Program-made: the position numbers and the translations under genes
The notes under the pieces: model-generated
What the model saw: the letters and a program-made list of their open reading frames with translations, nothing else
Databases searched by the model: none
Told to the model about the DNA's origin: nothing
In this document: positions 26,037-37,400 of the stretch, one piece after another
How positions within the stretch are numbered: the first letter of the stretch is position 1
How the letters are laid out: every line of letters starts with the position of its first letter
NCBI RefSeq assembly: GCF_014529535.1
Contig: NW_023503555.1
Location: 1,178,001-1,242,000, forward strand
Direction: 5' to 3'
DNA length: 64,000 nt
Origin: Bradysia coprophila
Taxonomy: Eukaryota; Arthropoda; Insecta; Diptera; Sciaridae

Positions 26037-26987
26037 TAAAGAATCCCCTTAACCATGTCCGATAACATTCCTAGCAATTCGCATCTCATCTCTTAATAAA
26101 TGTGGTTGAGCACACGGTTCTCCTGAACGAGAAAAAAATCTGCTGCGATTTTTCTGGCTACTGATTGTAGCTTTCCTCAAGTCCCTTTACTAAAACCTAT
26201 AGTTACTTTTTGGATATATACATCACACTATTTTTTTTTGTTCGGCAGAAAGTGAATAAACAGCAGCAAAATATATTTTTATCAAAAAAAATGCATCGAA
26301 ATTGAAAGTTTTTAAACCACCCTGTTCAAATTAAACTTATTGACCTTGTTTATACTCTATTACAGAGTAAATTCATAATAATTTTTATGAAATACTTTGA
26401 TCTACGCATAAAAACGAAGAAAAAACTCAAATTTCCTTATATTTTGTCATTTTTCACCATTTGACAGTATTTTCTACAAAGTGACAACCACGGAGACTTT
26501 TGTTCAGAATTTAATTCTCTGAACTTTTCCCGAAGAAACTATATTTTTATTTTTCGTATTTTACCATTGGGAAGGTAAAACATGCGTAAAAACACGGATT
26601 TGGGGTGGGGGAAGCCGATAACTCGGGTCTGACGCCAAATCGAGAAAAACACCCGACCGATTATAATTATGTATCTGGTGACCATTGCCTATCGTTTAAA
26701 ATTTTCACCCGCTCTCGACATACTCGTTCCTACGGATTCTTCTACAGCGGTTGTATTATTTGTACATTGTCAAAAATTAGGAAAACAAAAAGAAGAGTGG
26801 TAGAAAAGTGGTCCTTGACCGATTTAAAAACAAATAAGAGAGTTGTATCTTCGTTATTACAGATTAACGTTCAATGTCACTTTGTCGAATAGAAATTGCG
26901 AAATAGCATTTAATCTAAAATGTTTGCGCCGCAGGTAAAAATTTTATGAGTTGTGTAGGTATGTATACCAGGTAGTTGTTAATAGTC

Positions 26988-27427
26988 ATTTGTGTACCTG
27001 TTTTGGACGATTGATTTTAGGCAATTTCGCGGATTGTAGGCCGAACGAAGTGATGCTTACAAGCGAAAGTGCCTTAAATCAACCGTCCCAAACAGGTGCA
27101 CATGTGAGTTTTCATGCAGAGGGCCGGAAACCCGAAAAAATTCGAAAAATTGCCCTCATTTTCGGCCCCGAAGCATGAAAACTTATTTTAAAAGAAAAAA
27201 AAATATTTTTCATCACACGAACTACGAAATGGTTATTTGTGTACCTGTTTTGGACGATTGATTTTAGGCAATTTCGCGGATTGTAGGCCGAACGAAGTGA
27301 GGCTTACAAGCGAAAGTGCCTTAAATCAACCGTCCCAAACAGGTGCACATGTAAGTTTTCATGCAGAGGGCCGGAAACCCGAGAAAATTCAAAAAATTGC
27401 CCTCATTTTCGGCCCCGAAGCATGAAA
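26988..27427. repeat. Two tandem copies of a hairpin element, period 246 bp
   Basis: The copies start at 26988 and 27234 with ATTTGTGTACCTGTTTTGG. Each carries ACCTGTTTTGGACG answered by CGTCCCAAACAGGT about 90 bp later, then a second inverted pair (CATGCAGAGGGCCG / CGGCCCCGAAGCATG). The two copies differ at only a few positions, so the duplication is recent. The matching 75- and 62-aa frames follow the repeat and are not genes. Confidence 0.85.
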
Positions 27428-27500
27428 ATTGTAATTTTCGGTTCCCAAACGGGAAGCGAAAGTAAAAAAATGCAAGTTATGTATCGAAATCGGTTAATAC

Positions 27501-27556
27501 ATAATGCGAAAGTCTATGTATATAATGCGAGAGTCGATGTACATAATGCGAAAGTC
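27501..27556. repeat. Three short tandem units (ATAATGCGAAAGTC)
   Basis: ATAATGCGAAAGTC, ATAATGCGAGAGTC and ATAATGCGAAAGTC are spaced by 22-23 bp. Confidence 0.7.
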
Positions 27557-27719
27557 AAATCTTGTCAAGATGTTTACTTTGATCAATATTGAACAAACCG
27601 TGCGCCAGTGCTCTGATTAATGTTAGCATACAAAGTTGATGACGAATAATTCAAAGGATATTGTTGTTGTTTTTACGTCTGATTGTTGTGATGGTTGATA
27701 ATATTATTATTTTCTTATA

Positions 27720-27741
27720 CCAGGGGGCTGCCGCCCCCTGG
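27720..27741. repeat. GC-rich perfect hairpin (9-bp stem)
   Basis: CCAGGGGGC, a TGCC loop and GCCCCCTGG make a compact perfect stem in otherwise AT-rich DNA, within the 3.16-kb transposon. Confidence 0.7.
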
Positions 27742-27845
27742 ACCCCCGCAAATGTCAGCATATTTTGGTTTAATTCATCATACGATAACGCATTTCTTCG
27801 AGTTTATGTGCCTCAATTACAATTTTCGTAGTTCTCGTGATAAAA

Positions 27846-27976
27846 AGTTATGTGGATCACACGGGACGACGTAAAGAAATTCAACCTGTGCGATTGCAGC
27901 CCTTGCCTTCGGCGCGGGCAGCAACTCTCGCACACGGTTGAATTTCTTTACTTTCGTCCCTTGTGATCCAAATAAC
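27846..27976. repeat. Inverted repeat with ~50-bp arms
   Basis: The left arm (AGTTATGTGGATCACACGGG...) and right arm (...CCCTTGTGATCCAAATAACT) pair around a GC-rich loop (CCTTGCCTTCGGCGCGGGCA). It is a further hairpin nested in the 3.16-kb element. Confidence 0.75.
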
Positions 27977-28276
27977 TATTGTACGTCTTTAGCTCCATTT
28001 TAGGAGTTTTAGGAGATTTTAGCAGGATTTAGGAGAATTATGAAATTTTAGGTTTTTAAGGAGTTTTAGGAGGAGTGGCAGCCCTGGTGATGACATGCTT
28101 TGCCCGCTTTAAATAACGAATGACTCGTTAACATTTTCATTCCCATAAAAAGTAGATTGGGGGGATGGTGTAGGATTTCCTTTTTTGTTATGTTAAAAAT
28201 CCATCTGATTACGCCCACTTCTTATAAAATAATCAGCTTCAGTTAAACCTTGTTATTTTAAAAAATCGTCTTCATT

Positions 28277-28510
28277 TCATCCTTTTAACAAATGTAGTAG
28301 TAGATTTCTCCTTATATGCAACAGAGACCATCTGAATGGAAAACGGCTGTAATTTCGTGCTAACCACCAGCTTTTCGCACCAGGGTCACATCCATATGAA
28401 ACATTTACTTTTGTATATCCATAGGTAATTTTCGGATATTTAGTAACTTGTTGCACGATCAGACACTTAATCACATGATTAGTGTATATCGTGAGAGTCT
28501 CATGATTCAT
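28277..28510 (-). other. Unrecognised 77-aa frame
   Basis: A minus-strand frame with ITYGYTKVNVSYGCDPGAKS and a basic C-terminus stands just outside the 3.16-kb transposon. It could be one exon of a small secreted protein, but no signal peptide or partner exon was found. Its coding status is doubtful. Confidence 0.2.
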
Positions 28511-28961
28511 AATTATTGAATTATTTGAAAGGAAATACTGAAGATGGGGACAATATGCGAATTCAAATTAGAACATCAAGTAACACATTTCATCAAATTA
28601 TTTTCAGCTGATAAAATATATTTGCACAAATTATGACGTCAGACATCAGACTTTTGCATATTATATTACCATAACAAATTTAGGATAGAGATGATTTTGG
28701 TTCTGTTCAAACAAAATTTATTTGTTAATGTTAAGGCGACAAAACTGCTGCAAAAAGTATTTTAAACACTTTGTTGTCGATATAAGACTTCTAACTGCAC
28801 CATTTATTCCACGCATTGCAGTGCAGATACCGTTGCGTATGTCAGTACTGTAATATAACCATTTGAATTTTATCTTTTAAAAATAAAAGTGAGCACTGAC
28901 ACATAAAGTTCGACTTGATCTACGTTCAAATTCGTAAAATATTATAATTATAAAGGTGAAT

Positions 28962-29070
28962 TACCGAGGTAACAAAATAGGAAATTCAAACAATATCAAA
29001 GATTGTTGCCAGAGAGAAGCGGCTGTAGTTTCGCTCGAGTTGGAATTTCCTATTTTTCCCCGAGGTAACC
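28962..29070. repeat. Hairpin repeat, second copy of the GGAAATTCC type
   Basis: The arms are GAGGTAACAAAATAGGAAAT and GGAATTTCCTATTTTTCCCC-GAGGTAACC. The small frame across it is a shadow. Confidence 0.65.
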
Positions 29071-29139
29071 TAAATGAAAATGTTTTTCATGCCGTAAGAA
29101 TAAAGTTCAGAAATTCTCTTGCATTTAGTAATAAAAAAT

Positions 29140-29222
29140 TGAAAAGTGTAGTTTTCGTGTGAATTTTGTTGATCCGAGGCAAAGCCGAAGTCAATAAACA
29201 CACGAGAACTAGACTTTTCATT
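29140..29222. repeat. Hairpin repeat (GTTTTCGTGTGAATTTT type)
   Basis: GAAAAGTGTAGTTTTCGTGTG pairs with CACACGAGAACTAGACTTTTC around GATCCGAGGCAAAGCCGAAG. Relatives are at 33683-33755 and 39378-39550, and a fragment is near 11600. Confidence 0.7.
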
Positions 29223-29251
29223 TCATCCCGAGTTATATATTAGATTTTATC

Positions 29252-29282
29252 GCATACGCGGTGTGATTCCCCGAAAAAATTA
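29252..29282. repeat. Left remnant of the tandem hairpin repeat split by the foldback element
   Basis: The segment ATCGCATACGCGGTGTG through GAAAAAATTA matches the end of the repeat unit at 30995-31029. It is what remains on the left of the 1.55-kb insertion. Confidence 0.8.
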
Positions 29283-30827
29283 CTGTTTGTTCAAAAATGA
29301 AATGCACAGTTTTTAGTATTTCGAGACATTTCAAAATTGCAATCTGTCAGATAGTAAAGGATGCGTTTAATTACCCGGCGCATTAAAAGATTTGAAATTT
29401 GAATGATTTTTTCCACAGCTACATATTTTTGCATGTTAAGTTTCTTACATTTTTGGCAGATAGCATTTTAATAGTAGGAAACTTAGATTTCGTAGGAAGA
29501 ATTCGCGGACGGAAAAATGTAAATTTATTTTGAGTCTGAGTATTGTTCTACATCTATGATTTCTCTTAGATCGTGTTTCTATTCAAACAAATCGATGGTC
29601 TTTGAATACTCAAATCTGTAGAAAGACCGTCTGCTTCATACATTTAGCAAATTTTTTACAAGAAGGCTTATCAGCACTTGAATGACGATATTGGAAACAC
29701 GAATAAGCATCAGGGAAAAAAAAATTTGTCAACAATTATAAAAAAATGTGGCTCCTCTACAGTCCAACCGACTAGACGAATAGATCAATTTTTGCATTTA
29801 TCAATTAGTTTCAGTGATCATTCTAGTAATTATTACGCACTACATGGGAATAGAGTTGAATTAAATTCTACTTTACACACATTTAATAGTTGCTTTTGTT
29901 ATTCAATGCACAAAACTTATTCTACAAAACCAGTTCATTCGGCCAACATACATTTCTATTGAAAAAAATGACATCGAAGCCATTGATTTATGATGCCGAG
30001 AAGGAACATTCATCTCGCAGAAATTTTACTTTTTCATTACTTTTTATGTTTTTGTATTTACTTTGAGTTATCATGAATAATGAAAAGGATTTCGTAAAAA
30101 CACAAAAAAATAAACAAAACAATAAAAGAAATGAAAAAGTAAAATTTCTGAGAGATGAATGTTCCTTCTCGGCATCATAAATCAATGGCTTCGATATTAT
30201 TTTGACAATTGAAATTTCAATAGAACATGTATGTTGGCTCAGTGGACTGGTTTTGTAGAATAAGTTTTGTGCATTGAATATTTAACAAAAGCAACTATTA
30301 AATGTGTGTTAATTATAGGTTAATTCAACTCTACGATTCCCATGTAGTGCGTAATAATTACTAGAAAGATCACCAAAACTAGTTGATCAATGCAAAAATT
30401 GAACTTGACTTGAAGCAAATTTATTCGGTATTTGAAAAAGAGTCGCTAATATATGCGGCTATAGTATTTTTGACAACTGTTAAAAGTTATGGAATGTATT
30501 GTGGATAACACCATCGATTTCTTTGAATAAAGACACGATCTAAGAGAAATTATAGATGTAGAACAATACTCAGACTAAAAATAAATTTACATTTTTCCGT
30601 TCGCAAATTCTTCTGACGAAATCTAAGTTTCCTACTATTAAAATGCTATTTGCAAAAAATGTAAGAAACTTAACATGCAAAAATCTGTAGCTGTGGAAAA
30701 AAACCATTCAAATTTCAAATCTGTTAATGCGCCGGTTAATTAAACGCATCCTTTACTATCTGACAGATTAAAATTGTCAACTGTCTCGAAATACTAAAAA
30801 CTGTGCATTTCATTTTTGAACAAACTG
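29283..30827. mobile_element. 1.55-kb Tc1/mariner-like foldback element with arms of about 700 bp
   Basis: The ends read CTGTTTGTTCAAAAATG and the complement of CAGTTTGTTCAAAAATG, flanked by TA on both sides (29281-29282, 30828-30829), as in Tc1/mariner elements. The arms pair from the ends inward (29283 to about 30040 against 30827 to about 30130), with a loop near 30040-30130. They diverge only in the middle, where 29600-29770 has no counterpart in 30395-30520. There is no transposase; the longest frames (94 and 65 aa) are uninformative. The tandem hairpin repeat on its right preserves the unoccupied junction (GAAAAAATTATTCACC at about 31020-31035), so the insertion point is known to the base. 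Confidence 0.9.
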
Positions 30828-30828
30828 T

Positions 30829-31198
30829 ATTCACCTAGGATATATAAACAAACATTACACTTCTGTAAATTGTCAAATCGTCATTCGCATATCTTGTTGT
30901 CTCGTTTTCGCTTATGCGATAAAAAAGAATATGCACGTATGACAAGCCGTCTCGGCAAGCCTCGACCGCTTTGTCATACGTGCATAATATTTATTATCGC
31001 ATACGCGGTGTGATTCCCCGAAAAAATTATTCACCTAGGATACATAAACAAACATTACACTTCTGTAAATTGTCAAAGTGTCATTCGCATATCTTGTTGT
31101 CTCGTTTTCGCTTATGCGATAAAAAAGAATATGCACGTATGACAAGCCGTCTCGGCAAGCCTCGACCGCTTTGTCATACGTGCATAATATTTATTACA
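30829..31198. repeat. Two tandem copies of a ~199-bp hairpin repeat
   Basis: The units start at 30829 and 31028 (ATTCACCTAGGATA) and are nearly identical through CATAATATTTATTA; the second is cut before its GCATACGCGG end. Each contains TTCGCTTATGCGATAA, answered by TTATCGCATACGCGG, and a 14-bp stem (TGCACGTATGACAA / TTGTCATACGTGCA) capped by a TCTCGGCAAGCCTCGACC loop. Small frames of 65 and 78 aa run through the copies but follow the repeat, so they are not genes. Confidence 0.85.
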
Positions 31199-31461
31199 TG
31201 TTTTTAAAATCTAAACCAATTTTCTTGTTTTCCCTAGGTCTGTAATAAGCCCATAAGGTCATCTGATATGGGCAGTAGATTTTAGGAAATTTCGAGTTTT
31301 AGCCCGTACGAGGTGACTATTCCATGTGTGAATAGACGCGACAATTTAAGTGAGAAAATTTACTTCCTTTTTTAGAGGAAGTTCTGAGACAAAATGTCAT
31401 TTTGTCCATACTTTTTGTCTGAAAAAAAAAAGGTTATTCACACTGCACATGTAAAATAGCA

Positions 31462-31557
31462 GTTATTTCATTTCATTTATTTCAGTTTCAAGGTGATTAC
31501 AAATACAAAAACATCTGCGTAGCTCTAGTGTGACGAAGTCAATTCGAAAGAGCTACG
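31462..31557 (-). repeat. Short retroposon tail, minus strand
   Basis: The minus strand ends CTGAAATAAATGAAATGAAA after a GTAGCTC...GAGCTAC hairpin. The same two elements recur at 57483-57571, and the tail resembles that of the LINE at 33.4 kb. Confidence 0.45.
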
Positions 31558-32057
31558 AAAAATGAATAGCAGTTATTTGAGCGATTCGCGGCTCTCGATC
31601 TACTCTAGCCGCAAAACTTCGATCTTGTTGCAATTTCCTATTATCCACGAAGCGAACACATCAATTTGTTATATTTTTTCTAGAGCAAAAAAAAAGTTAC
31701 TTTTCTGAGTAGAAAATTTCTATTTTCTCCCCAAGGGAGAAACAGTGTCGAGAAAGCAGAAATTTTCTCGCCAGAGGTATTCTGAGAAAATAAGGCTAAT
31801 CGCACACAAGAAAAATCATTTCCACGATATAATAACGGACTCGAGGAAATCATATAACAGGATTTTGCCCTTTACCGCCATTTATCTAGCCGAGTCGTTT
31901 ACCCCATACATTTTCAATCTGCTTGTGAAATGCAGTTGAATTACTCAACAAGAAATGAAGCTTCTCATATATGGTAAGCAAATTACCATCATGTCGAGTC
32001 TACTAGTTCTTTGAAGTATTTTCATTGGACCTATATAAAATCACTTCACCAGTTTCG

Positions 32058-32125
32058 ACATACATACCTTTTGCTATATAAGACAACACTTGCAAGAGCT
32101 TATTGCTTATTTTTATCTCACCTTG
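32058..32125 (-). repeat. Dispersed repeat DR1, minus-strand copy
   Basis: The minus strand reads AAGTGTTGTCTTATATAGC preceded by AATAAGCAATAAGCTC, matching the 57.6-kb copy. Confidence 0.55.
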
Positions 32126-32762
32126 TGATAACAGATGATATATCCATCTGGATGTCGTCTTGCCTGTTGATGCTAACAAAATTTAATGTTCGATCACAGT
32201 TGCTACCTTCATTCATACCTCAACGATCACAACAAACAAAACATATTTTCAAAGAGCCATATGGATTCTTCATAACATTTTAGCTCATCAATGGCGATTT
32301 TCTTTTATTCAAGCCATTACCTGTCTCTTCTAGGTATAATAACATTATTGCAAAAGCAAACTCTTTTTATTTGGACATCTCATTGTAGCAAGGCAAAGTC
32401 AATAATTCTCAAATAAAATCAATTAAATGACATCAATATTGACCAAAATCCAAATGATGTGCTAAAAGCAATGAAGCATATTAACCATTTATGACGCTAA
32501 CTGAATTATGATAATAAGTATTTTTTCATTGCCCGGTTAGCCGCTCGCTTTTCATGTTTTGATTAGACTAATTTTGGTCGAATATCAATATCATTAAATC
32601 GAAAAACATTTTTGTGTGTGTACCTACTGCATGAAAAATGGATGCTATTTGGCATGTAAATAGTTTTATGCGTGCGTCCCGACGTGCTAAATTTTGTAAT
32701 TGAAAATGTTTCTGCAGTACCCTCTCTAGCAAACAAACTCTTTTAAAAAAACGAATCACTTT

Positions 32763-33092
32763 GTGTATGGCATTGGAAGGTATGACAGCATTGCCGAATG
32801 TGTAAGTCGTTTGCTGGGATGCACTTTGATGGAATTCCTCAAGTACCGCTCGCTGTTGATGGTCTTCAAATTAGTTATCAATGAGGCGCCGGAGTACCTG
32901 ACTAGCTGCATTCAAGTTTCAACGAGATCAAATCATTTGATAATTCCTGTTCATACTACAAGCCAGTACAACAAGTCATTTTTCGTAAATGCACTTTCGA
33001 GATTCAATTTGCTCCCGAATGAAGTCAAAATGACTGGAACGCTGAAATCCTTAAAAAATCGGTTTGAACGTTTTGTTCGACAGCGTGTATGA
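32763..33092 (+). pseudogene. C-terminal end of a non-LTR retrotransposon polymerase (5'-truncated)
   Basis: A frame of about 109 residues has the layout of LINE ORF2 after the reverse transcriptase domain: KYRSLLMVFKLVINEAPEYL, then a basic and polar stretch (STRSNHLIIPVHTTSQYNKS), then FFVNALSRFNLLPNEVK and LKSLKNRFERF. In Jockey/CR1-like elements this corresponds to the R..MVYKILNG..P.YL, TR......P..RT..YR.SF and WN.LP blocks. There is no ATG at the front; the frame simply begins, as expected for a 5'-truncated copy. It ends in TGA/poly(T)-bearing 3' sequence. Confidence 0.65.
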
Positions 33093-33123
33093 GCATCGTA
33101 CGGGGCTACATAGACCTACCACT

Positions 33124-33175
33124 CAGTGATACATCGATTTTTTTTTTTTTTTTTTTTTTTATGCACAGTGATACA
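33124..33175. repeat. Poly(T) run flanked by a 10-bp direct repeat
   Basis: CAGTGATACA occurs at 33124-33133 and again at 33166-33175, bracketing about 23 consecutive T residues. This is the footprint expected of a minimal poly(A) insertion made by target-primed reverse transcription, here inside the LINE 3' region. Polymerase slippage on an older T-run would not by itself create the flanking repeat. Confidence 0.5.
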
Positions 33176-33682
33176 CAAGCATTAGGGTCGGTACTACTTC
33201 TTTTTATGCTTTTCTGCCCACACCGGCACAGTCCAATGTTATGCTGCCTTTTTATATTTTTAATGTTAATTTCACTGTTATGTCGTAATCCTTATCTCGT
33301 TGTTGAGGCTCTATTTGTTTATTACGCTAGTCATTTGTAATTCTTCTTCTTTTTTTGTAATTTGTTAATCTACTGTTATGAAAAGTCTATGAACATTTGT
33401 ATAAGGACCTACCTTGTTGTTCTGATAAATAAACCAAATTAAATTAAATTAAATTACGTAACATAAGTTTGAAAAACTGTGCTTCTCCATAAGGCTTAAT
33501 ATATAGGGTATTGGTTTCTCATTTTATTCGTACTTACAAAATAATTCTATAACGAACACCTATGTCATCTCTAATCATAAGCAACGACAAAAAAACGCTG
33601 AGAACTTTGTATTAGCATCGAATACCACAAAAGTTTTAATTCGTCAAAGTTTATACTGCAACTGCATTAAACCGATATTTAT

Positions 33683-33755
33683 CATTTCCATCACAATTCT
33701 TGTGTGAAGTTTACCAATCCGAGGCGAAGCTGAGTTTGGTGAACACACAAGATTT
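33683..33755. repeat. Hairpin repeat, copy of the GTGTGAA...CCGAGGCGAAGC type
   Basis: TCTTGTGTGAAGTTTACCAA pairs with TTGGTGAACACACAAGA around CCGAGGCGAAGCTGAG. Confidence 0.65.
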
Positions 33756-33848
33756 ACATCATTAGTCCCCTATTTCCCTGTTCCCTGTTGCTATAAATAT
33801 CGAGTTGAGGGGAAAATATATATAAAAATATAAAAATCGTGTTCACCG

Positions 33849-33955
33849 CAGGGCTGGAATGGCCTAAAAAAGCCCTTCGGGCTGGTCGTTGTCTTTCATT
33901 CATCCAAAAATCGAAAAATTCTTCGGGCATCGCCAATAGGACCAGTTCGGCCCTG
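33849..33955. mobile_element. Possible hAT-like MITE (CAGGGCTGGAATGG ends)
   Basis: CAGGGCTGGAATGGCC on the left and GGACCAGTTCGGCCCTG on the right are imperfect inverted ends 107 bp apart. No target duplication is visible. Confidence 0.45.
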
Positions 33956-34401
33956 ATTGATGGTCAGGTCTCATTTTCGTAATTTTTGCCGCAAAAATTT
34001 ACAAATTCACAAAATTAAACAATAACATCAATGCTGACCATACAGGCCGATTTCACCAGTGTACTTCTGATTCAATTCGATATAATTTTCCCCGGTTCTA
34101 CCATAACTTTTATCAAAATATTCAAATATTGCTCTCAATTTCATACCTACCCGCATCCAAAATTCATGTTTATAAACAAGAATTTTAACGAAAACAAAGT
34201 CATTAACTCAGTAATGGACTTAATGTGAAGGTGTGAAACAAACAGACATCAGTTTATTAATCGAGATTCTTTCAATATATTCAGTGTGTGCCTGTTGTTC
34301 CATTCCGATGCAATGTGATTTCGGTTCTTATTTTCGATTGCAATTGAATCGTTTCCAGTTATATAGAAGTCATGCAGAAGTTTCTGTTAAAAAATTGAAA
34401 A

Positions 34402-37400
34402 ATGTTAGCCATCAGTCAAGTGTGTTTAGTGTTAGTAGTGTTTGTTGACGTGATAAGCACCTCGGTTTTGTTCAACAAAGACTCAATTCACCACTTTATG
34501 GACGAAAAAGAACTGCAATATTACTTCGGTACAGAAAGTAAATTTCATGTCCCGCACTACGAAGTGATTGACATTGCAGCAAGAGAACGACCGGAAAATG
34601 AAATCGAGGATACCGTGCACTTTAATCTGAAAGCTTTTGATGAAGAGATTCCCTTAAAATTGAAAATTAACAAAAATTTAGTGTCGCCCTTTATGAGATT
34701 TGTGGAAAAATTTAATGGGACCGGAGAGAGAGAGCTACATGGAAGGTCCAATGATTGCCACTATCTACATAATGATGAAGAAACGTCTGCAGCTATAAGT
34801 GGATGCAGCAGTAACAATATCGTAAGACATTTTTAAGGTGCAACAGTGGGCCTTGTTTTACCTAGGGGACTGTTCTCAAATGACGTCACGCTTTTAGGTG
34901 GAAGTCTGAGAAAAAGTAACAGTTCTTACAAATTTGTGGTATATTTGACCCATTTTTCATGAGAAAAATCTGTCCGTAAAAAATCCGTCAAAGCGTGACG
35001 TCATTTGTGAACGGTCCCTAGGAGAATTATTTCAGGTATCCGTGTTTCTACCTCTGTATAAAGGTTAGGTAAAATTCTTTAGGTCGCTTGTGAAAACTTA
35101 ATTCCCCTATATTTAGGCTCTAAAGTCCAATGCTGATGATACTAAAGCATGTAAAAATATTTACAGAATGGAATCATCCTGCGACCATCTAAGTCTTACG
35201 AAGTAAAATCGTTAAACGACCGATTGAAATCAATTTTCAATGGTAAAAACCCCGATCGTAATGCTACAGACAACTTTCACATCGTCAAAATCATCGACAA
35301 TTTCTTCTCGAATGAAACAAATAATTTTTTCGTTAATTATCCCGGCCAACCCGAATCGATACGACAACTTTCACGGAAGCTACTTCGACTTCCTACAGCC
35401 TCTAAAGTTCGTCGGCCAATTTTACCCGAGCGAAGAGGGCACAAAATTAAACGTGGCACAAAGGAGCGTAAGACAACTGTTGAAATTGGTGTATTCTTTG
35501 ATGCAGCTGCTTATCACACATTTGCACCGTACTTCGATTACGATAGCAATAAGATACGGAACATGCTTCTTGCGTACATCAATGGAGTAATGAATTTAGA
35601 ATTTTAATAAATATGTTACTGTAGTCACAATGACCCTTCCCGAAGGTTCAGTCACTGTACCATCATCCATCCCTGGGCACACCGATTGATTTAACCATAG
35701 TCTATATGGAAATTATGACATCCCAGCCAGTCGACTTACCACATTATCATGGAGAAAGAGGTTCGTTGTTGGATTCCTTTTGCAATTATCAGAAGAATAT
35801 CAATCCAGAAGACGATAAAAATCCGAACCATTGGGACATGGGACTGTATATCTCGGGGTATGTCACATGCACTTCACAAAAATCGATTGTCGATTGAGAT
35901 AGTGATGAGGATTACTGTTGTAGCTTAGATTTCTTCGCTTACGAAAATGGACAACGTTCAACAGTCACTATGGGTCTGGCGGCTGTCGGTGGAGTGTGTA
36001 TTGATCAGTATGCGTGTGTTATTGCTGAATTCGGAACAAAAAATGTTTTTGGAAAACCTTATCCGTCTGCAGGCTTTACTTCGGTGTATATAATGGCGCA
36101 TGAGGTTTGCTGGTTTTTCATTTAATCAACTGACCATCGCCGTGAGAACTGTAATGTGTTTTGCAGATAGGACATAATTTGGGTATGCATCACGACTCGT
36201 CTGGAAATTCTTGCCCTAGTGAAGGATACGTTATGTCCCCATCGAGAGGTACACAGGGCGAAACCACTTGGTCATCATGTAGTGCAGACGTTGTAAGCAA
36301 AATAAAGTAATGAAGACCTAGTATTGGCTTGTATTGGCACTACGTACTCTCATCTATACTCAACAAAAATTTCATTTTCTAATCCAGCTACGAATACAGT
36401 TGCTTAGATGACAAACCTCCATCCGTTCCAATTGACTTCAATTCATGGAAATATGAAGGATTTCCGGGGCAGGTGTTCACAGCAAAGAAGCAATGCGAAC
36501 TGTTGCTAATGTTAGTGTGGTTACTTTGATCATTCACCATAATGTTGATTAAATGTTCTTAGCGACAACGATGCTGTCGTCTCTCAAACAAACGGTTACC
36601 ATCAAATCTGCAACAACTTACACTGTCGGTCACCACATCGTAGTGGTTATTATTTTGCTGGTCCAGCACTGGACGGAACAGATTGCGGACCGGATAAATG
36701 GTGCGAAGGTGGAGTATGCGGGAAAAAACGACCGTTTGTGAAACCTATAGAATATGTGAAAGGAGGTTGGAGCGATTGGATGAATGGAACATGCAAGTCG
36801 GATTGTCTGATGGATGGGTTGGGTCACCAGCGACGAGAGAGAAAGTGTGACAACCCGACACCGGTCAATACGGACGAAGGATGTTCAGGTAACGGCAGGG
36901 AAAACATTTTCTTACATTTTTCCACATTTTCCAGAAGTTCCCTTAATTTTTCAAAATTTTCCATAAATTTTGGGAAAATGTTTTCCCAAAAATAGTCTCT
37001 GGGTGTTGAAGTGTTGTCATTGATTTATTGACAACATTTTATATTTTATAACAGGACCCGCTTATACAATGGCACTTTGCTCTGATTCAGAGGTAAATTA
37101 ATTCCATCAGTTCCTACTAACTAGAAGGAAATTACTTTTGAATTGCATGTCCGTCCTTAGATTTGCAGTGACAGTGATAGACGATCAGTTATTGATTTCG
37201 CTACAGATAAATGCAGGGAGTTCAGCAAAATACTGGACGATCTTGATCCCGACGGATTTGGTCTTCAGGCTCCACATGAATACTCTCGACTTTGGATGGG
37301 CTGTGCAATTTTTTGCAAGTAATCAAAAACCCTTCAAAGTTTGAACACTTCCGCTAACTTCAACATTTCTCAGGCGAAAAAACTCCGGCGCTTATTACAC

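Larger units (their letters stand above)
24930..28086. mobile_element. 3.16-kb non-autonomous DNA transposon with CAGGGCTGCCAC ends
   Basis: The left end CAGGGCTGCCAC (24930-24941) and right end GTGGCAGCCCTG (28075-28086) are perfect 12-bp inverted repeats. Both ends are followed inwards by clustered TTAGGAG subterminal repeats. GTGATG directly flanks the element on both sides (24924-24929, 28087-28092). The outer sequence rejoins as one copy of the ATGAAGTAAAAGATT-family repeat, confirming an insertion. CAGGG ends recall hAT elements, but hAT makes 8-bp duplications and only 6 bp match here, so the superfamily stays open. No transposase was found; a 95-aa frame at 26605-26892 is unrecognised. 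The interior is a nest of smaller hairpin repeats, listed separately. Confidence 0.8.
32763..33455 (+). mobile_element. 5'-truncated LINE copy with an AAATT-repeat tail
   Basis: The polymerase remnant is followed by about 360 bp of AT-rich 3' untranslated sequence, closing with CTGATAAATAAACC and a short array of AAATT repeats at about 33433-33455. A simple-repeat tail directly after a LINE C-terminus marks the 3' end of a target-primed insertion. No target duplication could be matched, because the 5' edge is unclear. Confidence 0.65.

Noticed and set aside
26951..27425. Duplicate frames of 75 and 62 aa ending FGPEA
   Set aside because: They follow the 246-bp tandem hairpin unit and have no start context, signal or known domain.
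29678..29962. Transposase gene in the 1.55-kb foldback element
   Set aside because: The 94-aa frame shows no DDE catalytic spacing or DNA-binding motif and is partly mirrored in the opposite arm.
30816..31207. Two near-identical small frames (65 and 78 aa) that look like a duplicated gene
   Set aside because: They lie exactly within the two copies of a hairpin repeat whose two strands are complementary; the similarity is due to DNA-level repetition.
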